Shown here one piece after another: positions 7,314 to 14,433 of a stretch of 26,569 nucleotides of DNA. The stretch lies in the NCBI GenBank assembly GCA_041946965.1, contig JBHGBM010000099.1, positions 1-26,569 on the forward strand, in the 5' to 3' direction. The notes beneath the pieces were generated by a model, which was not told where the DNA came from, did not search any database, and saw only the letters and a list, made by a program, of their open reading frames with translations. Numbering within the stretch: the stretch's first letter is position 1; every line of letters starts with the position of its first letter. The stretch comes from JBHGBM01 sp041946965 (GTDB taxonomy: Bacteria > Acidobacteriota > Terriglobia > Bryobacterales > Bryobacteraceae). A program made the position numbers and the translations under genes.

Positions 7314-8415
7314 GTGACTGGGGTAGAAGCATCGGCAGCCGCCAGGGCCAAGGGCAGAATTCTGATCGTGGATGACGAGTTGGTGGTGCGCGATTCGCTC
7401 GGCAAGTGGTTCGTCAGCGAAGGCTACCAGGCCAAGCCGGTAGCGAGCGCGCGCGAGGCGCTCGAAGCCATCCAGCAGATGGAATACGATATCGCGCTGA
7501 TCGATATCAAGATGCCTGGCATGGACGGCATGGAGCTGCAAAACCGGCTGCGCGAGGCTGACCAGGACCTGACCGTCATCATCATGACCGGCTACGCCAG
7601 CGTGGAGACCGCCGTGCAGGCGCTCAAACGCGGCGCCTACGACTACATCACCAAGCCGGTGGACCCGGACGAGCTTTCGCACCTGGTGGGCAAGGCGCTG
7701 GAGCACAAGCGCGCGCGCCGCGAGGTGGCCCGCCTGCGCGAGAATCTTCAGGAAGTCTTCCCCAGCACCGAGCTCATCGGCAAGAGCCCGGCCATGAAGA
7801 AGGTGATGGAGAACATCGAGATGGTGGCGCCCACCGACGCCACCGTGCTCATCACCGGGGAAAGCGGCACCGGCAAGGAAGTGGTAGCCCGCGCCATTCA
7901 CGCCGCCAGCCCGCGGCGCTACATGCCCATGGTGGCCATCCACTGCGGCGCGCTCACCGAAACGCTGCTCGAAAGCGAGCTGTTCGGCCACGAGCGCGGC
8001 GCCTTCACCGGCGCGCAGTACGCCGCTGCGCGAGCGCCGGGACGACATTCCGCTGCTGGTCAGCCACTTCCTCAACAAGTTCTGCATGGCGACCAGCCGG
8101 CCGGTCCCGGCCGTCTCGCAGGATGCCATGGACCTGCTCATGCGGCACGACTGGCCCGGCAACGTTCGCGAACTGGAAAACTCGGTGGAGCGCGCGCTGG
8201 TGGTGGGCCGCGGCCACGAGATCCGGGCGCTCGACTTTTCCTTCCAGTTCCCGGAGGAACCGGCCCCCATGGGCCGCACGCTCGAGGATGTGGAGCGGGC
8301 GCATATTGAGCGCGTCTTGCGCGAAACGGACCACAATCTTTCCCGCGCGGCACGCATTCTCGATATCGACCGCACCACGCTCTACAACAAGTTGCGCCGC
8401 TACGGCCTGAAGTGA
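7314..8415 (+). pseudogene. NtrC-family sigma-54 response regulator with internal frame-changing deletion
   Basis: A GTG at 7314 follows GGGAGG closely. The first frame encodes a receiver domain (DD at the start, phosphoacceptor in LIDIKMPG, K in ITKPVD), then the AAA+ domain through Walker A (GESGTGKE) and the sigma-54-contacting GAFTGAQ loop, ending near 8021. From 8023 the next frame continues with PLRERRDDIPLL, DWPGNVRELENSVERAL and a Fis-type helix-turn-helix (LSRAARILDIDRTTLYNKL) to TGA 8413-8415. About 90-100 codons normally between GAFTGA and LPPLRER are missing, including Walker B, sensor I and the arginine fingers, and the remaining parts are out of frame. As written the activator cannot hydrolyse ATP. 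It is either a real loss or an assembly collapse; both flanks look otherwise intact and recent. Confidence 0.88.
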
Positions 8416-8957
8416 ACGGCATCCGCCTGGTGGGAATCGGGGCGGGGAGCACCAGGGCGCCGCGCAACCGCCTCACCCGGTTGGCCCAGGCGCTGTCGCG
8501 CATGATGCACGCCGAAGTGCGCATCCACGCCGGGACCCTCGATGCGAGCTTCGCCCGCGACGATCTGCGCGGCCAGTATTACTCCACCGCGCTGCTCCAG
8601 GCCTTGCAGCCGTTTGCCGGCGACAGCCGCGTGCTGGGTGTGACCCACCTTGATCTGTACGTGCCCGTGCTGACCTTCGTCTTCGGCGAGGCGCAGCTTG
8701 AGGGAAACTGTGCGGTTGTTTCCATGCACCGCCTGCATGAAGAGTTCTATGGCCTGCCGCGCCACGAGGAACTGCTCCAGGAGCGCCTGCTGAAGGAATC
8801 CGTACACGAACTGGGGCACACCTTCGGCCTGCGCCATTGCGACAACTGGCAGTGCGTGATGGCCTCCAGCCACGCCGTGGAAGTGCTGGACATCAAGGGC
8901 GTGGAGTTCTGCCCGCGGTGCGGCCGGGCTGTGTTCGGGCGGGCGGGCGGGACATAA
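8412..8957 (+). CDS. amzA: Archaemetzincin-like zinc metalloprotease
   Basis: The 181-residue product belongs to the archaemetzincin family, common in archaea and patchy in bacteria. Around residues 138-175 it shows HELGHTFGLRHC (HExxHxxGxxxC, catalytic zinc), then C-x4-C, CVM, and after 16 residues CPRC. Together this is the family's double-zinc signature with the Met-turn. There is no signal peptide, so it is probably cytoplasmic; its natural substrate is unknown. The GTG start overlaps the regulator's TGA by 4 nt (GTGA), so it is translationally coupled to the two-component genes. The stop is 5 bp from the convergent glycosyltransferase gene. Confidence 0.92.
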   Translation: MNGIRLVGIGAGSTRAPRNRLTRLAQALSRMMHAEVRIHAGTLDASFARDDLRGQYYSTALLQALQPFAGDSRVLGVTHLDLYVPVLTFVFGEAQLEGNCAVVSMHRLHEEFYGLPRHEELLQERLLKESVHELGHTFGLRHCDNWQCVMASSHAVEVLDIKGVEFCPRCGRAVFGRAGGT

Positions 8958-8962
8958 CCGGA

Positions 8963-10459
8963 TCAGCCGGTCTCCCGCCACACCCGCCGGCACAAGAACA
9001 CGGAGAGCAGCGCCACGGCGCAGGCCAGCAGCAGCACGGCGCCGCCGCTCGCCATGGCCGTCTGCCCCAGGCGGGTGAATAACTGTTCCCGGTGATCGAA
9101 ATAGAGGGCGCGCAGCGCCGCAATCTTCGCGGGGCCGTCAAAGCCCGCGTACAACGGTATCAGCTTGGCAAAATAGGTCGCCACCGCCAGGTACGCCGCC
9201 AGCGCCGCCAGCGCGCGGGCGACCCAGCGCCCGGCCTCGGGTTGCGCGGCGCAGCCGGCGAAGCTCACCAGCAGCGCGCCGGGCAGGAGCCCCGCGGCGT
9301 ACCAGGAATTGGCTCCCGGATGGATCCGCCCGTGAAGCGCGCCGAACAGCAGCATGGCGTAGATGGGAATCACTGCAAAGAAGAGCGTTCCCCCGGAAAC
9401 CACCCATTGCGCGGCGCCGCCGCGCCTTTTCCGCACCCACAGCGCCCAGCCCGCTCCAAGCAGCAGGAGCGCGAGGTTCAGGGTGGCTGCGGAAAACGTG
9501 ACGAACGAATTGTTCGCGCTCCAGAGCGCAGCGCGCGCCATACCCGCGAGCGCGCCCGGCCAAGAGGTTGTACACAGCTTCTCCCACACCGCCGCTGCCG
9601 GCACGCTTCGGACCGAGGTCTGCAAACCCGTCAGGCTCTGGTAGAGCACCAGGTTGCGGAGGTACCACGGCGTGGCTGAGACTACCACGATGGCGCCGAA
9701 CAGCCAGACGCGCCGGGGCGCACGCCACAACACCAGCGCGAACGCGAACGGCAGGAACACGAGGAAATAGGACTTGGCCAGCAGCCCGGTTGCCATCGCC
9801 GCGGCGAACCAGGCGGCCGTCGCGGCCCGCGGACACTCGTAGAACCTGCTGGCGACCAGGAAGAGCATCGGGATCAGAGGCAACGACAGCCAGTCGTTGG
9901 CTACGTGCGCCACCGAGGCGTAGAGCGTCTGGGTGGAAAACAGAAAGAAGACGGCGGCCTGGAGGTATCCTTCCGCAATTCCCATTCCCCGGCCCAGCCC
10001 GTACATCGCGTACATGAACAACGCCATCGCAACGGCTGCTCCGAGGAAGCGCAACCGCCACACACGCCCCAGCAGGGGCGCACCCTGCTGGAGCCACTCC
10101 ACGGGCGCCAGCGCAAGGTAGGCCAGGGGCGGCTGTTGGGCCTCGTAATTTCCGGCGCCGCCCGGCTCGTTCCGCAGGCCCGGCGGCAGCGCTTCCAGGG
10201 CAGCCCGGCGGCGCGTACGCGCCGCGTCAGGCAACGCAAAATAGTCCGTATACGACGTGAACACAGGCGAGTGCCGGGCATTGAGGTAGCTGGTCGGCGC
10301 CAGCAGCATCGAGCGCCAGATCTCTCCACCGACCGCGGCCCGGTCGAGCACCGGCAGGTCGCGGCGCAGCGCCAGGTGCTGGACGTAGGCGTAGTGATAG
10401 GGCTCGTCGTAGCCCTCCCAAAGCGGCAGCAACGTGGCGTAAAGCGCCGCATGGAGCAC
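8963..10459 (-). CDS. GT39-like polytopic membrane glycosyltransferase
   Basis: The 498-residue product is an integral membrane protein with about 10-12 hydrophobic segments. It has a WEGYDEPYHYAYVQHL motif after the first helix, typical of polyprenyl-phosphate-sugar-dependent GT-C (GT39/DUF2142-like) enzymes in which the acidic residues after helix 1 are catalytic. It probably transfers a lipid-linked sugar on the outer face of the inner membrane. With GTG 10459 the first helix is only about a dozen residues long. The frame continues upstream, and CTG at 10495 (10 nt after GGAGG at 10510-10506) would give a full helix (SLFSTPRLLAVYGVLHAALY). The gene follows the HAD gene directly and is probably in its operon. 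The exact sugar is unknown. Confidence 0.8.
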   Translation of the reverse strand: MLHAALYATLLPLWEGYDEPYHYAYVQHLALRRDLPVLDRAAVGGEIWRSMLLAPTSYLNARHSPVFTSYTDYFALPDAARTRRRAALEALPPGLRNEPGGAGNYEAQQPPLAYLALAPVEWLQQGAPLLGRVWRLRFLGAAVAMALFMYAMYGLGRGMGIAEGYLQAAVFFLFSTQTLYASVAHVANDWLSLPLIPMLFLVASRFYECPRAATAAWFAAAMATGLLAKSYFLVFLPFAFALVLWRAPRRVWLFGAIVVVSATPWYLRNLVLYQSLTGLQTSVRSVPAAAVWEKLCTTSWPGALAGMARAALWSANNSFVTFSAATLNLALLLLGAGWALWVRKRRGGAAQWVVSGGTLFFAVIPIYAMLLFGALHGRIHPGANSWYAAGLLPGALLVSFAGCAAQPEAGRWVARALAALAAYLAVATYFAKLIPLYAGFDGPAKIAALRALYFDHREQLFTRLGQTAMASGGAVLLLACAVALLSVFLCRRVWRETG

Positions 10460-10497
10460 GCCGTAGACGGCTAACAGCCGCGGGGTGGAGAACAGGC

Positions 10498-11151
10498 TCA
10501 GGAGACCTCCGTCAGCCCGGAGATGATCTGCGGCGTGAAACCCTGCGGTCCGATCCGGACGAAGCGCACTCCGGCGGCGCGCGCGGCGGCTCCGTCGATC
10601 TCGGGCCGGTCGCCCAGATACGCCGCATCCCGGGCCCGCACGCCCAAGCGCTCCAGCAGCAGGCGCAGCCCCTTGGGGTCAGGCTTGTACGCCTGAACCT
10701 GCGGGTCCGCCGCGCACAACACGGCTGCGAACCGGTTGGCGATTCCCATGGCCTCCAGTTTCCTGCCCGCGTCGTAGTCGGAAAAAACCGCGCACGGCGT
10801 GCCGCCGGCCGCGGCGGCGTCCAGCAGGGTGGTGAGCCCGGGCCGCAGGCACCGCCGCAGCAGCGGCAGGGGAGCGGCCTCAAACCAGCGTTCCACCACG
10901 GCGGCGACCTGCGCCTCGGCATAACCCGTGGCTCGCATGGCGGCTTCCATCTGCGCCCGCGGAACAGACACCGGGCGCCGGGCCCACCGCAGTTCTTCGA
11001 GAGACTCGCGCCATGCCATGAGCGTGCGCACGGCCCGCCATGCCGCCAGGGGGCGCCGCAGGGCATAGCCCGCCAGTTGCGGCGCCAGCATCATCCTCAG
11101 GCGGTTCTGGTCGTACATGGTGCCGTCCACGTCAAAAACCAGCGCGCGCAT
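10498..11151 (-). CDS. HAD-superfamily phosphatase
   Basis: The 217-residue product has the HAD signatures: motif I D7-V-D9-G-T, motif II FSDYD, motif III lysine in YKPDP, and motif IV GDRPEID. It is a small-molecule phosphatase of the phosphoglycolate-phosphatase-like class. ATG 11151 is preferred over GTG 11163 because it places motif I at the usual distance from the N terminus. It overlaps the end of the UbiA gene by 20 nt, implying coupled translation. Next to a putative phosphoribosyl-polyprenyl-phosphate synthase, it is a candidate for removing the 5-phosphate from the lipid-linked pentose (inference). Its TGA (10500-10498) abuts the glycosyltransferase gene. Confidence 0.88.
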   Translation of the reverse strand: MRALVFDVDGTMYDQNRLRMMLAPQLAGYALRRPLAAWRAVRTLMAWRESLEELRWARRPVSVPRAQMEAAMRATGYAEAQVAAVVERWFEAAPLPLLRRCLRPGLTTLLDAAAAGGTPCAVFSDYDAGRKLEAMGIANRFAAVLCAADPQVQAYKPDPKGLRLLLERLGVRARDAAYLGDRPEIDGAAARAAGVRFVRIGPQGFTPQIISGLTEVS

Positions 11152-12109
11152 TGCCGATGACACCGGTGGGCGTGAACATGCGGTGCAGCGCCGGCACGTC
11201 CACCCATAGCAGCAACGCCATGGCGGCGGCGCACAAGATTACGCAAACGATCAGCAGCGGCTCCTTCAGCAGGCCTTCGGGCCGCTGCGCCGCGCTGTCG
11301 GGTTTGAAAGCCAGAGCGAAGTACACCGCCATGACGACCGCCACCAGGGGAAAACTGAGCGCCATTTCCAGGCGGTACCGCCCCATGTAGGCCCCCAGGA
11401 ACAGCATCGAGAGCGCGCCGTAGAACAGGATAGAGATCAGCAGGTTCTGCTCGTTGTAATAGCGGAAGCAGGGACGATAAGCCACCAGCGTCTCCTTTGA
11501 CGGCATGTCGCGGCACTCGGCGAACCTCTTGATGGCCATGAAGTAGCAGCCGGCCATCCAGTAACTCACCGCAAGCGAGGTGATGGGAACGGCCTGAGTG
11601 CCCGTCATGAACCACCCCGCAAGGAAACGCAGGGGATTGTTCACCGCCTCCGTCAGCACATCCAGGAACGGGATGTCTTTTGTGCGCACGGGAGGCACGT
11701 TATAGACCCACCCCATCACCCATAGCGCCGCCGTGGTATACGCCAGCGTGCGCGAAACCTGAAGACTGAGGATCACGCCGAGCAAAAACAGCGCAATCCA
11801 TTGCACCCAGGCCCATTGCACGCTGACCTGTCCCGATGCCGCGGGGCGATTGCACTTCTGCGGGTGCATGCGGTCGAAGGGCGCGTCGAGCAGTTCATTC
11901 AATACGTAGTTGGAGGAAGCGGCCAGGCCGACCGCGGTCATGCCGAGCACGAGGTCCGCGGCATGCAGCGACCGAAAGCGTCCGGGGTCGACGGTCCAGG
12001 CGACGGCGATCCCCGGGAGAACATAGACGTTCTTCACCCAGTGGTCGAAGCGTGCGATCCTGACGTGGCCGCGGAGGAGTGCACGGGCATTATCGTTACC
12101 GGCGATCAT
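11132..12109 (-). CDS. UbiA-family prenyltransferase, decaprenyl-phosphate phosphoribosyltransferase-like
   Basis: The 325-residue product is a multi-pass membrane enzyme. RFDHWVKNVYVLPG (20-33) resembles the N-terminal motif of DPPR synthases (Rv3806c type). The first Asp-rich motif is N71-ELL-D75-APF-D79-RMH82-PQK85-CNR88P, and the second lies in the YNVPPVRTKDIPFLDVL segment and the following EAVNNPLR. DPPR synthase transfers 5-phosphoribosyl from PRPP to polyprenyl phosphate, the first step towards lipid-linked arabinofuranose or ribofuranose. Quinone-type UbiA enzymes usually lack this HPxKxxRP context, so I favour the DPPR-like role. There is no clear Shine-Dalgarno. It begins 22 bp after rhaB on the same strand and overlaps the HAD gene. 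Confidence 0.85.
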   Translation of the reverse strand: MIAGNDNARALLRGHVRIARFDHWVKNVYVLPGIAVAWTVDPGRFRSLHAADLVLGMTAVGLAASSNYVLNELLDAPFDRMHPQKCNRPAASGQVSVQWAWVQWIALFLLGVILSLQVSRTLAYTTAALWVMGWVYNVPPVRTKDIPFLDVLTEAVNNPLRFLAGWFMTGTQAVPITSLAVSYWMAGCYFMAIKRFAECRDMPSKETLVAYRPCFRYYNEQNLLISILFYGALSMLFLGAYMGRYRLEMALSFPLVAVVMAVYFALAFKPDSAAQRPEGLLKEPLLIVCVILCAAAMALLLWVDVPALHRMFTPTGVIGNARAGF

Positions 12110-12131
12110 GGTGAGTGATGAGCGGTAACGG

Positions 12132-13589
12132 CTATCTCGACGTCAACTCGCAGTAACGCTGGTAGGCCCTCTCCCACTCCGCGCTGGGGCGGGGCTCGAT
12201 GGTTTCCGGCGGGAAAGAGCGGCGCACCAACTCGCGCGCGTCGTCCAGTCCTTTGATGGCGCCGGCGCCCATGGCCTGCACGAGCAGGTTGCCGATGGCC
12301 GTGGCTTCACCGGGTCCGGCCACGACCTTGCGGCCAGTGGCGTCCGCCACGAACTGGTTCAACACGGCGTTGCGCGAGCCGCCGCCCACAATGTGGATCA
12401 CCTCGATGCGCGCTCCGGTGAGCGCCTCCAGGCTCTCCAGCACCTGCCGGTAGCGCAGGGCCAGGCTCTCCAGGATGGTGCGGGCGTATTCGCCGTGCGT
12501 CGCGGGCGGCTCGACGCCGTGAGCGCGGCAGTGTTCGGCGATTTTGCGCGGCATGTCCCCGGGCTGAAGGAACGCGTCCGGGTTCAGCACCGAGCTGAAG
12601 GGCCGCGCCTCGCCCGCCATGGCCGCCAGTTGCGCGTAGTTGTAATCGTGGCCCGCTTCCGCCCAGGCCCGCCGGCACTCCTGAATCAGCCAGAGCCCGG
12701 CGATGTTTTTCAGCAGCCGCACCTTGCCGCCGGCGCCGATTTCGTTGGTCAGGTTCAATTCAAGCGCCTTGGGGGTCACGATGGGCTCGTCGAGCTCCAT
12801 GCCCATCAAGGACCATGTGCCCGAGCTGATGTAGCACCACGCGCCCTCGCGCGCGGGCACCGCCGCCACGGCCGACGCCGTGTCGTGACCCGCCGTGGCG
12901 AACACCGGAGGCGGCGCCCCTTCGCCGGTCCAGAGCGCCTCGAGCAGCGGTCCCAGCAGCGTTCCGGGCTCCGTGATCTCCGGCAGGATCGCAGTGGGCA
13001 GCCCCAGCTTTTCAAGCATCGCCACGGCCCAGCTCTTGCTGCACGGATTGTAGAACTGCGAGGTGCTGGCGATGGTGCGCTCGGATTTCGCCACCCCGGT
13101 CATCCAGTAGTTGAACAGGTCCGGCATGAACAGCAGCTTGCGCGCGGACTCGAGCGCGGGCGCCCCCTCCAGCTTCATCGAATAGTACTGGTAGAGCGTG
13201 TTGAGCTGCATGAACTGGATGCCGGTGTGGGCGAAAACCTCGTCGCGCGGCACCACCTGGAACAGTTTCTCCATCACGCCGTCCGTGCGCGCGTCGCGGT
13301 AGTGGCGGGGGTTGTCCACCAGCGCGCCGTCGCTGCCGAGCAGCGCGTAATCCACGCCCCAGGTGTCGATCCCCACTCCGGCCAGCCTGCGGCCGCGCGC
13401 GGCGTGCTGGAGCCCGTGCTGGATCTCGTGCCACAACCGCAGCGTGTCCCAGTACAGGTTGGAGAACACGCGCACCGGCGTGTTGGGAAAGCGGTGGATC
13501 TCCTCGATCGCCAACCCGTTCGCCGAAAGCGTGCCGAGGATGGCGCGGCCGCTCTCCGCGCCCAGGTCGAAAGCCAGATAGTGTTGCAT
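12132..13589 (-). CDS. rhaB: Rhamnulokinase-like FGGY sugar kinase
   Basis: This 485-residue FGGY-family kinase is expected to phosphorylate L-rhamnulose in L-rhamnose breakdown. Visible signatures are FDLGAESGR (6-14, ATP-binding phosphate loop), GIDTWGVDYALLG (sugar-site region typical of RhaB), TAGHDTASAVAAVP, SSGTWSLMG, and GGGSRNAVLNQFVADATG followed by GPGEATAIGN near the C terminus. The start is ATG 13589, where the FGGY domain begins; the open frame extends upstream without protein-like character. No rhamnose isomerase or aldolase gene is nearby, so the rest of the pathway must be elsewhere. It is divergent from the ABC transporter genes across an 88-bp gap. Confidence 0.9.
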   Translation of the reverse strand: MQHYLAFDLGAESGRAILGTLSANGLAIEEIHRFPNTPVRVFSNLYWDTLRLWHEIQHGLQHAARGRRLAGVGIDTWGVDYALLGSDGALVDNPRHYRDARTDGVMEKLFQVVPRDEVFAHTGIQFMQLNTLYQYYSMKLEGAPALESARKLLFMPDLFNYWMTGVAKSERTIASTSQFYNPCSKSWAVAMLEKLGLPTAILPEITEPGTLLGPLLEALWTGEGAPPPVFATAGHDTASAVAAVPAREGAWCYISSGTWSLMGMELDEPIVTPKALELNLTNEIGAGGKVRLLKNIAGLWLIQECRRAWAEAGHDYNYAQLAAMAGEARPFSSVLNPDAFLQPGDMPRKIAEHCRAHGVEPPATHGEYARTILESLALRYRQVLESLEALTGARIEVIHIVGGGSRNAVLNQFVADATGRKVVAGPGEATAIGNLLVQAMGAGAIKGLDDARELVRRSFPPETIEPRPSAEWERAYQRYCELTSR

Positions 13590-13677
13590 GACGGAATTCC
13601 GATCATAACCCTTTCCGGGGTCCGCTGGATTCCTCCCCGTGCGGGATGATAAAAAGGATAGATAGTCCGATCCCCAG

Positions 13678-14433
13678 ATGGCAGAAAGTAACTTTTCTCC
13701 CATGATTGAGGCCGCCGGCCTCAGCAAGTATTACCGGGATTTCGCCGCCATACGGGACGTGAGCTTCACCGTGCCGCAGGGGCAGGTGGCCGCGTTCCTG
13801 GGTCCCAACGGCGCGGGGAAGTCCACCACCATGAAGATCCTGACCGGGTACGTTTCGCCCAGCGAAGGTGTGGCCCGCATCGCCGGCATGGACGTCGCGA
13901 CCCGGCGCATGGAGGCCGCCGAACGGCTGGGCTACCTGCCGGAAAACGGCCCTCTGTACCCCGAGATGACGCCGCTCGCGCTGCTGCGCTTTTTTGGGCG
14001 CGCCCGCGGGCTGGACGGGGCGCGGCTCAAGTCGCGCATCGAGGAGGTCGCCGCCCGCTGTGCGCTCGGCGCCGTCATCGAGCGGCCCATCCACAAGCTC
14101 TCGAAAGGCTACCGGCAGCGCGTGGGCATGGCCCAGGTACTGCTGCACGAGCCCGACGTCCTCATCATGGACGAGCCTACCAGCGGCCTCGACCCGAACC
14201 AGATCCGCGACGTCCGCCAGATGATCCGCGAGCTCGGCCGCAGCAAGACGGTCCTGCTCTCCACTCACATTCTTCAGGAGGTGGAAGCGACGGCGGACCG
14301 AGTGATCCTGATCAACCGCGGCCGCGTGGTCTTCGACGGAACGCCGGCGGAAATGCAGGCCGGCCAGGGATCGCTGGAGGCCGCGTTTTACGCGCTTACG
14401 GCGGAGGAGGGCCCATGCGCGGCTTCGGTGTAA
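13678..14433 (+). CDS. ABC transporter ATP-binding protein (GldA-like)
   Basis: The 251-residue product has Walker A GPNGAGKST (42-50), a signature reading LSKGY (141-145) in place of LSGGQ, Walker B VLIMDEP (161-167) and an H-loop in LLSTHILQE. The LSKGY signature and the following genes fit the GldA/NosF-like class. It would power the fused GldFG permease encoded next. An in-frame ATG at 13702 (MIEAAGLSKYY) is closer to where GldA proteins usually begin and may be the true start. It overlaps the permease gene by 19 nt. Despite the name, gliding motility is not implied; GldAFG-type transporters occur widely in non-gliding bacteria. Confidence 0.92.
   Translation: MAESNFSPMIEAAGLSKYYRDFAAIRDVSFTVPQGQVAAFLGPNGAGKSTTMKILTGYVSPSEGVARIAGMDVATRRMEAAERLGYLPENGPLYPEMTPLALLRFFGRARGLDGARLKSRIEEVAARCALGAVIERPIHKLSKGYRQRVGMAQVLLHEPDVLIMDEPTSGLDPNQIRDVRQMIRELGRSKTVLLSTHILQEVEATADRVILINRGRVVFDGTPAEMQAGQGSLEAAFYALTAEEGPCAASV

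Noticed and set aside
5856..8378. An 840-codon open frame on the minus strand
   Set aside because: It lies antisense to the histidine kinase and regulator genes, whose domains are clear. Long antisense frames are expected at this GC content, and its His/Ala/Arg-rich composition is not protein-like.
8957..8971. Small hairpin ACCGG-ATCAG-CCGGT between convergent genes as a terminator
   Set aside because: Only 5 bp per arm and no T-run on either strand.
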